The notes under the pieces are model-generated. The model was not told where the DNA came from, made no database searches, and saw nothing but the letters and a program-made list of their open reading frames with translations. The translations under genes and the position numbers were made by a program. DNA of 64,000 nucleotides, taken from Streptomyces canus (GTDB lineage Bacteria; Actinomycetota; Actinomycetes; Streptomycetales; Streptomycetaceae). The stretch spans positions 372,001 to 436,000 of the forward strand of contig NZ_KQ948656.1 of NCBI RefSeq assembly GCF_001514145.1, written 5' to 3'. Shown in pieces: positions 7,551 through 16,258 of the stretch. The number at the start of each line of letters is the position of its first letter. Position 1 is the first letter of the stretch.

Positions 7551-8725
7551 GGGCGCGGCTCCTTCGGCAGGCCGAGGACCTGCTCCCCGATGATGTTGCG
7601 CTGGATCTCGCTGGACCCGCCGTAGATCGTCTCCGCGAGGGCCAGCAGGAAGGAGCGCTGCCTGCGGTCCAGGGCGTAGTCCTCGCCGACGATCTGTCCG
7701 GCAGGGCCCGCCAACTCCGTGGCCAGCTGGCCCAGTTGCTGGTGCCGGGTCGACGCGTACAGCTTCGCGGTGGTGGCCTGTGCTCCCGGCGTGCGGCCGG
7801 CGGTCAGTTCGGCGATGGTCCGCAGGTTGGTGGTGCGCATGATGCGTACGGAGATCCAGGCGTCGACGATGCGGCGGCGCAGCATCGGATCGTCGAGCGC
7901 GCCCCGCTCGCGGGCCAGGTCGATCAGTGCCTCGGCCTCCCGCTCGAAGGTGAGCTGCTGGGGCAGGAGCGTGGTGCCGCGCTCGATGCCGAGCGTGGCC
8001 ATGGCGGTCCGCCAGCCCTGGCCGACCTCGCCGACGACCATGTCGGCGCCGGTGCGCGCGTCGGAGAGGAAGATCTCGGCGAACTCGTCCTGACCGGCGA
8101 GGTTGCGGATGGGGCGGATCTCCACGCCGGGCTGGTCGGTGGGCACCAGCAGCAGGCTCAGGCCCTTGTGCCGCGCGGACTGCGGGTCGGTGCGGGTGAG
8201 GACGTAGAGCCAGTCTGCGTGGATGCCGAACGACGTCCAGACCTTCTGTCCGCTGATCACCCACTCGTCGCCGTCCCGCTCCGCCCGCGTGCGCACGGAC
8301 GCCAGGTCGGAGCCCGCGCCGGGTTCGCTGAAGCCCTGGCCCCACAGTTCCTCGACGGCGAGGATCGGCGGCAGGAAGCGCTTCTTCTGCGTCTCGCTGC
8401 CCATCTTGAGGAGCATCGGGCCGAGCAGGTCGAGGGCGTTGACGGTGGCCCGGTACGGGGCGTTCACGCGGGCGTACTCGTACTCGAAGACGATCTCCTC
8501 CAGCAGCCCGAGGCCGCGTCCGCCGTACTCCTGGGGCCAGCCGATGCCCAGCCAGCCGCCCGCGGACAGCTCACGGTCCCAGGCGAGGCGGACCTCCCAG
8601 GCCGCGCCGTCGGTGGGGCCGCCCACGCCCCGGTGCTCGGCGAACTCCCCCACCAGGTGGTCCGCCAGCCAGTCCCGCACTTCGTCGCGGAAGTCGCGTA
8701 CCGCGGGCCCGAAGTCCAGCTCCAT
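7547..8725 (-). CDS. Acyl-CoA dehydrogenase, alpha-type subunit of a heteromeric enzyme
   Basis: 392 residues. It has the acyl-CoA dehydrogenase fold with SEPGAGSDLASV, GQKVWTSFGIHADW and the C-terminal YGGSSEIQRNIIGEQVLGLPKEP that is typical of actinobacterial FadE alpha subunits. The catalytic base is expected at the glutamate in TLGIERGTTL, the position used by isovaleryl- and long-chain-type enzymes. It lies 19 bp after a second, shorter dehydrogenase gene, so the two probably form an alpha2beta2 enzyme like the ChsE complexes that act on steroid side-chain CoAs. Electrons would pass to the ETF at 45007-46793. Confidence 0.93.
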   Translation of the reverse strand: MELDFGPAVRDFRDEVRDWLADHLVGEFAEHRGVGGPTDGAAWEVRLAWDRELSAGGWLGIGWPQEYGGRGLGLLEEIVFEYEYARVNAPYRATVNALDLLGPMLLKMGSETQKKRFLPPILAVEELWGQGFSEPGAGSDLASVRTRAERDGDEWVISGQKVWTSFGIHADWLYVLTRTDPQSARHKGLSLLLVPTDQPGVEIRPIRNLAGQDEFAEIFLSDARTGADMVVGEVGQGWRTAMATLGIERGTTLLPQQLTFEREAEALIDLARERGALDDPMLRRRIVDAWISVRIMRTTNLRTIAELTAGRTPGAQATTAKLYASTRHQQLGQLATELAGPAGQIVGEDYALDRRQRSFLLALAETIYGGSSEIQRNIIGEQVLGLPKEPRP

Positions 8726-8744
8726 GTCTGCTTCTCCTCAGGTC

Positions 8745-9869
8745 TCAGATGCCGAGCCGGGTGGCGAGCAGTTCCCGGTGGTACGACGGTGTGCCGAGCA
8801 GCACCTCGGAGCTCTTGGCCCGCTTGAAGTACAGGTGCGCGGGGTGCTCCCAGGTGAAGCCGATGCCGCCGTGGACCTGGATGTTGTCCGCGGCGACCTT
8901 GGTGAACATCTCCGAACAGAAGGCCTGCGCGAGGGCGGCGGCGAGGGCGATCTCCGTCTCGTCGCCCGCGTCCAGCGCCCACAGTCCGCCGTACGCGGCC
9001 GAGCGGGCGGACTCGATCCCCATGAGCATGTCGGCGCACTTGTGCTTGATCCCCTGGAACGAGCCGATGGGCCGGCCGTACTGCTCGCGGATCTTCGCGT
9101 ACGCCACGGCGGCGTCCAGGGCGGCCGCGGCTCCTCCGACCTGTTCGGCGGACAGCAGTACGGCGGCGGTGGCGAGGGTGCGCTCCAGGGCGGGCCAGGC
9201 AGCGCCCTCGGGACCCAGGAGGCGGGCGGGGGTGTCCGTGAACTCGATCCGAGCCTGTTTGCGGGTCTGGTCGAGGGTGGGGAGGGGGGTGCGGGCGAGG
9301 CCGGGTGCGTCGGCGGTCTCGACGGCCAGGAGGCTGATGCCCGAGGGGGTGCGGGCGGCGACCAGGAGCAGGTCGGCGAGGTGTCCGTCGGGCACATAGG
9401 TCTTCACGCCGGTCAGCCGCCAGCCGCCTGTGTCGTCACGGACTGCGGTGAGCCCGATGCCCTGCTCGTCCCAGCGGCCGCTGTCCTCGGTGAGCGCCAG
9501 CGTGGCCACCGTCTCGCCGGACGCGATGCCCGGCAGGAGGTCGTGTCGCGCCTGCTCGTCGGCGCAGCGCAGCAGTGAGTCGGCGGCCAGGGCGACGGTG
9601 GCGAAGTACGGGCCGCCGAGCAGTGCGCGGCCCGCCTCCTCGAAGACGATGCCGAGATCGACGTAGCCGAAGCCCGAGCCGCCGTACTCCTCGGGTACGG
9701 CGAGCCCCTGGAGGCCGAGTTCGCCGGCCATCCGCCGCCAGACGACGGGGTCGTGACCCCAGGGGTCGGCGGCCAGGCGGCGCACGCTCGCCTCGTCGGA
9801 GTGCTTGGCGAGGAACGAGCGGACGACCTTGCGCAGTTCGTCCTGTTCCTCGCTGAAGGTGAGATCCAT
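8745..9869 (-). CDS. Acyl-CoA dehydrogenase, beta-type subunit of a heteromeric enzyme
   Basis: 374 residues. The N terminus MDLTFSEEQDELRKVVRSFL and the C-terminal IQVHGGIGFTWEHPAHLYFKRAKSS are those of FadE beta subunits. At the helix position where the alpha subunit carries its catalytic glutamate this protein reads LATAAVLLSAEQ, so it probably does not supply the base; in such pairs the beta subunit contributes to FAD and acyl binding. First gene of the operon to 6279, with an AGTTA element about 65 bp upstream shared with the divergent crotonase gene at 9979. Confidence 0.92.
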   Translation of the reverse strand: MDLTFSEEQDELRKVVRSFLAKHSDEASVRRLAADPWGHDPVVWRRMAGELGLQGLAVPEEYGGSGFGYVDLGIVFEEAGRALLGGPYFATVALAADSLLRCADEQARHDLLPGIASGETVATLALTEDSGRWDEQGIGLTAVRDDTGGWRLTGVKTYVPDGHLADLLLVAARTPSGISLLAVETADAPGLARTPLPTLDQTRKQARIEFTDTPARLLGPEGAAWPALERTLATAAVLLSAEQVGGAAAALDAAVAYAKIREQYGRPIGSFQGIKHKCADMLMGIESARSAAYGGLWALDAGDETEIALAAALAQAFCSEMFTKVAADNIQVHGGIGFTWEHPAHLYFKRAKSSEVLLGTPSYHRELLATRLGI

Positions 9870-9924
9870 GCCGAGCTTCCCGTCGTCCGTGCAACGTCAC
9901 GTGCGGCGTGCTTGCCGCCCACTC

Positions 9925-9955
9925 CTCGATACAGTTAGATAATTATAGTATCCAC
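9925..9955. promoter_or_regulatory. AGTTA-type operator in a divergent promoter
   Basis: AT-rich patch between genes starting at 9869 (minus) and 9979 (plus). The core AGTTA is at 9933-9937, about 40 bp before the rightward start, and is followed by GATAATTATA. It sits inside a GATAC (9928-9932) / GTATC (9948-9952) inverted repeat with a 15-bp spacer. It matches the motif found at other promoters of the cluster. Confidence 0.6.
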
Positions 9956-9978
9956 ACTGAATACACCAGGAGCGCGAC

Positions 9979-10800
9979 GTGACCGATCCCTACGCCCCGT
10001 TCACGAGCCTGACCTTCGAGCGGCCCGCGCCCGGCGTGCTGCGGATCGTGCTCGACGCCCCGAACCTGAACGCCGTGGACCCGCGGATGCACGGCGAGCT
10101 CGCCGACATCTGGGCCGTGGTGGACCGGGACGCCGAGACCCGAGCGGTGCTCGTCCAGGGGGCGGGCAGGGCGTTCTCGGCGGGCGGGACCTTCGACTCC
10201 ATCGACGCCATGACCGAGGACTACGCGGTGCGCGCCCGGGTGATGCGGGAGGCGCGGGACATGGTCTACGGAGTGCTCAACTGCTCCAAGCCCGTCGTCT
10301 CCGCGATCCACGGCCCGGCGGTCGGGGCGGGGCTCGTCATCGGCATGCTCGCGGACATCTCGGTCGCGGCCCGCACGGCGAAGATCGTCGACGGGCACAC
10401 GCGTCTCGGGGTCGCGGCCGGTGACCATGCCGCCATCTGCTGGCCGCTGCTGTGCGGTATGGCCAAGGCCAAGTACTACCTGCTCACCTGCGAGACGCTC
10501 ACCGGCGAGGAGGCCGAGCGGATCGGGCTGGTGTCGAAGTGCGTGGACGACGCCGACGTGCACACCGAGGCCCTGCGGGTGGCGATCGCCCTGGCCGCCG
10601 GGCCGGCCAGCGCGATCAGCTGGACCAAGCGGTCCCTCAACCACTGGTACCGCACCGCCCAGCCGATCTTCGAGGCCTCGCTCGGGCTGGAGTTCTTCGG
10701 GTTCGGCGGGCACGAGGTCGTCGAGGGACTCGCCGCGCACCGCGAGAAGCGGCCCGCGGACTTCGAGGGCGTCAGCGGCAAGCACCCGCTCGACCTGTGA
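9979..10800 (+). CDS. Enoyl-CoA hydratase/isomerase family protein
   Basis: 273 residues from a GTG preceded by CCAGGAG. Crotonase fold: [27 protein letters not shown] (oxyanion loop), [14 protein letters not shown] and the [17 protein letters not shown] segment. Neither classical catalytic glutamate is in place; an aspartate (GDH) lies near the second site, as in the paralogue at 15458 (AGDGG). These two form a subgroup distinct from the hydratase at 30036. It is followed 27 bp later by a MaoC-like gene. Reaction not assignable beyond acyl-CoA isomerase, hydratase or lyase. Confidence 0.9.
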   Translation: MTDPYAPFTSLTFERPAPGVLRIVLDAPNLNAVDPRMHGELADIWAVVDRDAETRAVLVQGAGRAFSAGGTFDSIDAMTEDYAVRARVMREARDMVYGVLNCSKPVVSAIHGPAVGAGLVIGMLADISVAARTAKIVDGHTRLGVAAGDHAAICWPLLCGMAKAKYYLLTCETLTGEEAERIGLVSKCVDDADVHTEALRVAIALAAGPASAISWTKRSLNHWYRTAQPIFEASLGLEFFGFGGHEVVEGLAAHREKRPADFEGVSGKHPLDL

Positions 10801-10827
10801 CCACCGTACGAGAGGAACCGATCGATC

Positions 10828-11328
10828 ATGGCACCGCAGCAGACCAGTACCGAAGCACCCCTTCTGGTCAAGGGACTGACCTATGAGGAGATGCCGGTCG
10901 GGCAGGTCTTCCGGACCGCCCGCCGCACCATCACGGAGACCGATCTGGTCAACTTCGTCACCTGGGGCGGCTTCACCGAGCCCCTCTTCTGGGACGCCTC
11001 GCACGCCGCGGACGGCGGCTACACGGGGCGACTGGTCCCGGGGGGACTGACGTACTGCATCGCCGAAGGGCTCGTCCTGCAGACGAACGTGCTGCACGGC
11101 ACCGGCCTCGCCTTCCTGCACATGGAACTCGACGTGCTGGGTCCGGTGTACGTCGGCGACACCGTGTACGCCGTCGTGGAGACCACGGGGTCCCGGCCCT
11201 CCAGCAAGCCCGGCCGGGGCGTGGTGACCAGCCGGATCGCGGTACGCAACCAGCGGGACGAGGACGTCCTCGTCTACACGCCGGTGCGACTGATCCGCGG
11301 CAGGGACTACGAGGCTCCGGCATCCTGA
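10828..11328 (+). CDS. MaoC-like hotdog protein
   Basis: 166 residues. Hotdog fold of the MaoC dehydratase-like type: EEMPVGQVFRTARRTITETDLVNFVTWGG at the N terminus, then GRLVPGGLTYCIAEGL and an ELDVLGPVYVGDTV strand. The hydratase motif is weak: in place of the Asp-x-x-x-x-His of active MaoC proteins it reads TWGGFTEPLFWD. It may act as a hydratase with an altered pocket or a binding partner. It forms a two-gene operon with the crotonase at 9979 and converges on the GH1-like gene with a gap of 13 bp. Confidence 0.85.
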   Translation: MAPQQTSTEAPLLVKGLTYEEMPVGQVFRTARRTITETDLVNFVTWGGFTEPLFWDASHAADGGYTGRLVPGGLTYCIAEGLVLQTNVLHGTGLAFLHMELDVLGPVYVGDTVYAVVETTGSRPSSKPGRGVVTSRIAVRNQRDEDVLVYTPVRLIRGRDYEAPAS

Positions 11329-11341
11329 GCCCGCAGCAGGG

Positions 11342-12757
11342 CTACGAGGTTTCGCTGCCCTGAGCCCGGGGCGCGGCCGGCACCAGGCTCAGACCGGTGG
11401 CCCGCCCCGCTTCGGGTACGGCGGCGCCGGCGAAGGCGCCGTGCTGCAGCCAGTCGGAGGGCATCGAGGGACGCGGCGGGGCCTCGTGGTCCGGGACCGC
11501 CATCGCATACAGGCGGGTGTAGCGGAACTTGGCCTCCAGGTTGTCCAGGACCGACCAGTACTCGTAGCCGCACACCTCCACACCGGCCGCGGTGAGGCCG
11601 GCCAGCCAGGAGAGACGGGCGCGCAGCAGGGCCCGGCGCCGGTCGTCGTCGCTGTGTCCCGTGGCGTCGACGAGGTCCAGGTCGGCCATGCCGTTGTCGA
11701 TGACGGACAGCGGCGGCAGCGCGTCGCCGTACAGCTCGTAGAGGCCGGCGACGGCGTCGGCGAGTCCTTCGGGGATGATCGGCCAGCCGTAGGCGGTGGT
11801 CTCCACGTCGTCGAACGGGACGATCGCGAAGCCCAGGCCCACGAGCAGGCGGTTCACCGCGTTGAGGGCGCTCTGACAGGTTCTCGTCGGCAGCACGCGG
11901 GGCAGGTTCTCCGGCGCGGTGACGCGGAACGGGGTGTGCCAGGACAGGCCCAGCAGGTCCTGCTCGGTGGTGATGGTCTCCAGGTCGCCGGGGCGCACGC
12001 AGCCGGTGTCCTCGACCGGTGAGTCGCCGTCTTCGGTCACCATGTGCTCGCCGAGCAGCAGGGGATCGAGGAAGAGACGGTTGGTCCAGCTCTCCAGGCG
12101 TTCCAGGGCGAGACGGTCGTAGGGGTCGTCGGTGGCAGGGTAGCCGCCCACGAGGGTGACCGTGGTGCCGATCCGGCCTCGCGCGCCGGTGGCCCTCAGG
12201 GCCTGGGTGGCGAGCCCGTTCGCGAGCAGGATGTGGTGGACCGTGGGCAGTCCGGCCCGCCCCGCGCCCCGGTTCGGGGGATACATTCCGGCCACATGGT
12301 CGGCGAGCGTGGGGCCGGCGAGGTCGGTGGAGGTGATCCAGCGTTCCACCCGGTCGCCGAAACGGCGGCCCAGCTCGGCCGCGTAGGCGGCGAAGTGCTC
12401 GGCGGTGTCGCGGGCGAGCCAGCCGCCGGCCGCGTCCAGCCACGGCGGCAGCGAGCGGTCGAGCAGGGTGAGAGCGGGCCGGGTGCCGTGCGCGAGCAGC
12501 GCGTCCAGCGCGCGGTCGCAGCGGTCCAGGGCGTCCCGGTCCCAGCTGCCGGGGCCGTCGGGCTGGAGCTGCGGCCATCCGGCGACCATGCGGTGGGTGT
12601 CCGCGACGACGCCGGTCAGCTGCCGGAGGTCGTCGGTCCACTGCCGGAAGTGTCCGCCGCGTTCCGGCGCGGGCGGCAGTGGCGCCGCGATGGTGTCCGC
12701 TGTGGCGACCCCCCAGTCGACACAGCGAAGGGATTCGTGCAGGAAACCATCGCTCAT
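11342..12757 (-). CDS. Glycoside hydrolase family 1-like protein with both catalytic Glu replaced by Asp
   Basis: 471 residues. GH1 (beta-glucosidase) fold throughout: WGVATAD near residue 15, GGWLARDTAEHFAAYAAELGRRFGD near 111-134, TNRLFLDPLLLG near 225-236, YGWPIIPEGL near 323-332 and GYEYWSVLDNLEAKF near the C terminus. The acid/base motif, normally TxNEP, reads TSTDL with Asp145, and the nucleophile motif, normally ITENG, reads VIDNG with Asp354. Both catalytic glutamates are thus aspartates, so normal retaining glycosidase activity is unlikely. It is monocistronic, with a weak cluster-type operator upstream. Why a GH1 relative sits in a CoA-thioester cluster is unclear; a ligand-binding role or an unusual chemistry is possible. 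Confidence 0.85.
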   Translation of the reverse strand: MSDGFLHESLRCVDWGVATADTIAAPLPPAPERGGHFRQWTDDLRQLTGVVADTHRMVAGWPQLQPDGPGSWDRDALDRCDRALDALLAHGTRPALTLLDRSLPPWLDAAGGWLARDTAEHFAAYAAELGRRFGDRVERWITSTDLAGPTLADHVAGMYPPNRGAGRAGLPTVHHILLANGLATQALRATGARGRIGTTVTLVGGYPATDDPYDRLALERLESWTNRLFLDPLLLGEHMVTEDGDSPVEDTGCVRPGDLETITTEQDLLGLSWHTPFRVTAPENLPRVLPTRTCQSALNAVNRLLVGLGFAIVPFDDVETTAYGWPIIPEGLADAVAGLYELYGDALPPLSVIDNGMADLDLVDATGHSDDDRRRALLRARLSWLAGLTAAGVEVCGYEYWSVLDNLEAKFRYTRLYAMAVPDHEAPPRPSMPSDWLQHGAFAGAAVPEAGRATGLSLVPAAPRAQGSETS

Positions 12758-12784
12758 GGTTACCGTCCAGGCGGTGAATGGTTT

Positions 12785-12810
12785 AGCGCATTCAACTGAA
12801 TGTCCGCCGA
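12785..12810 (-). promoter_or_regulatory. Possible operator before the GH1-like gene
   Basis: CATTCA-AC-TGAATG inverted repeat at 12789-12802, about 35 bp upstream of the GH1-like start. On the bottom strand it reads TCAGTTGAATG, one base away from the AGTTA core seen at other promoters of the cluster. Weaker than the others. Confidence 0.35.
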
Positions 12811-12871
12811 CCGGACGCTAACAGGTCAAACAAACTACGACAATGTTTCGGCCAGATCTCCCGATACGGGA

Positions 12872-14473
12872 TCAGACGGCACCCAGGATGAGGTCGGCCG
12901 CCCGCCAGGCCATGGCCATGATCGGTGCGTTCAGATTGCCGGACACCATGGTCGGCATGACCGAGCAGTCGACGACCCGCAGTCCCTCGATGCCGCGTAC
13001 CCGCAGCCGGGCGTCGACGACGTCGTCCTCGTCCGGGCCCATGGCGCAGGTGCCGATGGCGTGGTAGCCGCAGCGTCCCTGGTCGAGACCGGCGTCGATG
13101 ATGTCCTGGTCGTCGCGGACGCCGGGGCCGGGCAGCGTCTCGGCCGTGATCCGGCCGGCGATCGGTTCGGTCTCGAAGAGTTCCCGCATGCGCCGGAAGA
13201 GGGCGGATCCCACCGTGCGGTCGTGGTCGGAGCCGTAGTAGTTCGGGGTGATCGTGAGAGGGGCGTCGGGGTCGGCCGACGTGATGTGCAGGCCGCCCTC
13301 GGCGGTGGGGCGCAGGATGTAGCCGAGGCCCATCACCCCGGGCTCGCGTTCCACGCCGGTCTCCTTGCCGGGGACGTCGGGCAGCAGGGACACCGGCGCG
13401 ATCAGCAGCTGGGCGTCCGGTCGGGCGAGTTCGGGGCGGGTCTTGAAGAAGGCGATGACGTCGAAGGCGGGCGCGGCCAGCGGTCCACGGCGGGTCGCCA
13501 GATATCTCGCCCCCGACAGGGCCTGCCGCAACGGGGTGCTCAGCGCCTTGTTGTAGCCGAGGTCGTCCTTCAGCCGGTACTGGACGACGAAACACCGGTG
13601 CTCGCGCATCCGTCCGCCCACGTGCGGGCTGTCGACCAGGACGTCGACGCCCGCCGATTTCAGCGTCTCGGCCGGGCCGATGCCGGACAGCTGGAGGATC
13701 TTGGGCGTGGCGATGCTGCCGGCGGAGAGGATCACCTCGCGCCGGGCCCGGACGTCGGTCTCCAGGCCCTTGCTGCGGGTGTGCACGCCGACGGCTCTGC
13801 CGTGCTCGGCGAGGACGCGTGTCACGACGGTGTCCACCGAGATGGTCAGGTTCGGCCGGTCCGCGACGGGGTGCAGGAAGGCGCGGGCGGCGCTGAAGCG
13901 CCGGCCGTTCTTGATGGTGGCCATGGCGTAGCCGATGCGTTCGTCGTCGCTCGCGTTCAGGTCGTCGGTGCGGCGCCAGCCGAGTCCGGTGCCGGCGGCG
14001 ATCGCCTCCTCGCAGAGCGGCTCCGCCCGCGGTGCGGTGGAGACGTGGAGCGGGCCGCCCGCGCCCCGGGCCCGGGAGGAGCCGAGCGCGTTGTCCTCGA
14101 TCCGCCGGAAGACCGGCAGCATGGTGTCCCAGCCCCAGCCGGGGTTGCCGAGCCGCTCCAGCTCGTCGTAGTCGGCGCGGTCACCGCGGTTGTAGACCAT
14201 GCCGTTGACCGAGCTGGATCCGCCGAGCGTCCGGCCGCGGACCCAGTGCTCGACGCGGCGACTGGGGCCCACCGGCTCGACCGGGTAGTGCCAGGCGAAC
14301 CGGGGATCACCCAGCAGCTTGCCGAATCCCTTGGGCATCCTGATCAGGGGTGTGGCGTCCCGGCCGCCGGCCTCGATCAGCAGGACGGACGTCTTCGGGT
14401 CCTCGGAGAGACGGTTCGCGAGCACGCAGCCCGCGGACCCCGCGCCCACCACTATGTAGTCGAAGGTGGTCAT
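12872..14473 (-). CDS. GMC-family FAD-dependent alcohol oxidoreductase
   Basis: 533 residues from the ATG at 14473, which overlaps the stop of the upstream crotonase gene (ATGA). The N-terminal FAD motif VVGAGSAGCVLANRLSE, GGSSSVNGMVYNRGD, ILSAGSIATPKILQLSGIGP and the C-terminal catalytic His in GYHAIGTCAMG and Asn in SGNLNAPIMAM are all present. It should oxidise a primary or secondary alcohol to aldehyde or ketone, passing electrons to oxygen or a carrier. It may act on a hydroxyl of the pathway substrate or of an aldol product. A longer reading through the crotonase gene in this frame is not real. Confidence 0.93.
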   Translation of the reverse strand: MTTFDYIVVGAGSAGCVLANRLSEDPKTSVLLIEAGGRDATPLIRMPKGFGKLLGDPRFAWHYPVEPVGPSRRVEHWVRGRTLGGSSSVNGMVYNRGDRADYDELERLGNPGWGWDTMLPVFRRIEDNALGSSRARGAGGPLHVSTAPRAEPLCEEAIAAGTGLGWRRTDDLNASDDERIGYAMATIKNGRRFSAARAFLHPVADRPNLTISVDTVVTRVLAEHGRAVGVHTRSKGLETDVRARREVILSAGSIATPKILQLSGIGPAETLKSAGVDVLVDSPHVGGRMREHRCFVVQYRLKDDLGYNKALSTPLRQALSGARYLATRRGPLAAPAFDVIAFFKTRPELARPDAQLLIAPVSLLPDVPGKETGVEREPGVMGLGYILRPTAEGGLHITSADPDAPLTITPNYYGSDHDRTVGSALFRRMRELFETEPIAGRITAETLPGPGVRDDQDIIDAGLDQGRCGYHAIGTCAMGPDEDDVVDARLRVRGIEGLRVVDCSVMPTMVSGNLNAPIMAMAWRAADLILGAV

Positions 14474-15369
14474 CCCTGGGTCTCCGGTGCCGGTGCCTGC
14501 TCGTCGACGTCGAAGGGGCGGAACTCGTCCTCCTGCCACCAGGGGTAGACGGGTGGCATGTCCTTGCTGACCCGGCCCGGGAACGCGGGCGGCCGTTTGG
14601 CGAGGAACGACTGGACGCCCTCCACGGGGTCCGGGCCGCCGCCGATCTGGCTCATGATCCGGGAGTCGAGCCGGTGGGCGGCCATGGGGTGGGATTCGCC
14701 CAGCATCCGCCACATCATCTGGCGGGAGAGGGCGACGGAGATCGCGGAGGTGTTGTCGGCGATCTCCCGGGCGAGTGCGTACGCCGCCGGCAACAGCTCC
14801 TCCGGCGGGTGCACGGAGCGGACCAGACCGGCCGCGAGAGCTTCGTCGGGGCCGAAGACCCGGCCGGTGGCCACCCATTCCATGGCCCGCTGCATGCCGA
14901 CGGCCCGGGGCAGGAACCAGCTCGCCGCCGATTCCGGCACGATGCCGCGGCGGGCGAAGACGAAGCCGAACTTCGCCGAGGTCGACGCCAGGCGGATGTC
15001 CATGGGCAGGGTCATGCTGGCCCCGACGCCCGCGGCCGGGCCGTTGATCGCCGCGATCACCGGCTTGGTGCTGGAGAAGATCCGCAGGGCGACCCGGCCG
15101 CCGGTGTCCCGGTGCCAGGCGCCCGCCTTGCGGTGGTCGAAGGAGGAGCCGCCGGAGCTGACGTCGGCGCCCGCGCAGAAGCCGCGCCCGGCGCCGGTCA
15201 CCACGATCACGCGTATGCCGTCGTCGGCGTCGGCCGCGTCCAGGACGTCGAGCAGATCGGCCATCATCTGGGGGTTGAAGGCGTTGAGTTTCTCGGGACG
15301 GTTGAGGGTGACGGTGAGGATCCGGTCCGCCACCTCGGCCCGCACGGTGTCGTACTCCTGCTCCGTCAT
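14470..15369 (-). CDS. Enoyl-CoA hydratase family protein
   Basis: 299 residues. Crotonase fold with VTLNRPEKLNAFNPQM, GAGRGFCAGADVSS (oxyanion loop) and AINGPAAGVGASMTLPMD. The first glutamate position is Ser/Met, while the second region reads ARRGIVPESAASWFLPR with a conserved Glu. This resembles the single-Glu isomerase/hydratase subgroup. It carries an extra C-terminal tail of about 30 residues (PPVYPWWQEDEFRPFDVDEQ). It leads a two-gene operon with the GMC oxidoreductase and is divergent from the crotonase gene at 15458, with an AGTTA element between them. Confidence 0.9.
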   Translation of the reverse strand: MTEQEYDTVRAEVADRILTVTLNRPEKLNAFNPQMMADLLDVLDAADADDGIRVIVVTGAGRGFCAGADVSSGGSSFDHRKAGAWHRDTGGRVALRIFSSTKPVIAAINGPAAGVGASMTLPMDIRLASTSAKFGFVFARRGIVPESAASWFLPRAVGMQRAMEWVATGRVFGPDEALAAGLVRSVHPPEELLPAAYALAREIADNTSAISVALSRQMMWRMLGESHPMAAHRLDSRIMSQIGGGPDPVEGVQSFLAKRPPAFPGRVSKDMPPVYPWWQEDEFRPFDVDEQAPAPETQG

Positions 15370-15404
15370 ACGCGTCCTCCGTCACTCCAGCGAGCCGTTT
15401 CCAG

Positions 15405-15450
15405 AAAGCTTAATTAGTTATAGCATTCAACTCTACTGACTCGTTCGATG
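15405..15450. promoter_or_regulatory. AGTTA-type operator in a divergent promoter
   Basis: AT-rich patch between starts at 15369 (minus) and 15458 (plus). The core AGTTA is at 15416-15420 within TTAATTAGTTATAGCATTCA, about 45 bp from each start codon. It matches the cluster-wide motif. Confidence 0.6.
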
Positions 15451-15457
15451 ATGACTG

Positions 15458-16255
15458 ATGGCGGTGGAGATGACGGACCTCTTGGTGACGGCCGTCGGGC
15501 CGGTCCGGCTGATCGAGCTGAACCGGCCGGACCAGCTCAACGCCACGAGCGAGGAGCTGCACGCGGGTCTCGCTTCGGTGTGGGACTCGCTCGCCGACGA
15601 CCCGGAGGCCCGGGTGGTCGTGCTCACCGGGCGCGGCCGGGCGTTCAGCGCCGGGGGCAACTTCGACATCATGACCCGGGTCCAGCGCGACCGCGCCTTC
15701 CGGGAGCGGAACGTCGACGAGGCCCGGCGGATCATCACCGGCATGGTCCGCTGCCCGCTGCCGGTGATCGCGGCGGTCAACGGGCCCGCGGTGGGGCTCG
15801 GATGCAGCCTGGCGTTGCTCAGTGACCTGGTCCTGATGGCCGAGGACGCCTATGTCGCGGACCCCCACGTCCAGGTCGGACTCGTCGCCGGCGACGGTGG
15901 TGCGCTCGTCCTCCCGCTGCTCGTGGGCCTGACCCGCGCGAAGGAACTGCTGTTCCTCGGCGACCGGGTGAGCGCCGAGGAGGCGGTCCGGCTGGGCATC
16001 GCCAACCGGGCCGTACCGAAGGACAAGCTCCTGGACGAGGCCATGGACCTCGCCGGACGGCTGGCCGCGCTGCCCGCGCAGGCGCTGCGTGAGACCAAGC
16101 GTGCCGTGAACCTGCACCTGGAGCAGGCGCTCGCCACCGTGCTCGAACCCGCCCTGCTCGCCGAGCAGGAGACCATGCACTCGCCGGACCACATCGCCGT
16201 CGTCGAGAAGATCATCGCGTCCCGCGCCCGCCGCCGGACCGCCGGGGAGGGCTGA
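15458..16255 (+). CDS. Enoyl-CoA hydratase/isomerase family protein
   Basis: 265 residues; an internal ATG at 15470 (MTDLLVT) is an alternative start and neither has a well-spaced ribosome site. Crotonase fold: [50 protein letters not shown]. The second-Glu region reads VGLVAGDGGALVLPLLVG, with Asp instead, as in the paralogue at 9979. It leads a three-gene operon with an acyl-CoA dehydrogenase subunit (3 bp gap) and an F420-type oxidoreductase. Exact reaction unknown. Confidence 0.9.
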   Translation: MAVEMTDLLVTAVGPVRLIELNRPDQLNATSEELHAGLASVWDSLADDPEARVVVLTGRGRAFSAGGNFDIMTRVQRDRAFRERNVDEARRIITGMVRCPLPVIAAVNGPAVGLGCSLALLSDLVLMAEDAYVADPHVQVGLVAGDGGALVLPLLVGLTRAKELLFLGDRVSAEEAVRLGIANRAVPKDKLLDEAMDLAGRLAALPAQALRETKRAVNLHLEQALATVLEPALLAEQETMHSPDHIAVVEKIIASRARRRTAGEG

Positions 16256-16258
16256 GGC

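Noticed and set aside
12872..15385. A single 837-codon frame covering both the GMC oxidoreductase and the crotonase gene.
   Set aside because: Only the last 533 codons are GMC; the earlier part is an out-of-frame reading of the crotonase gene, which has its own strong motifs. The ATGA overlap gives the true start at 14473.
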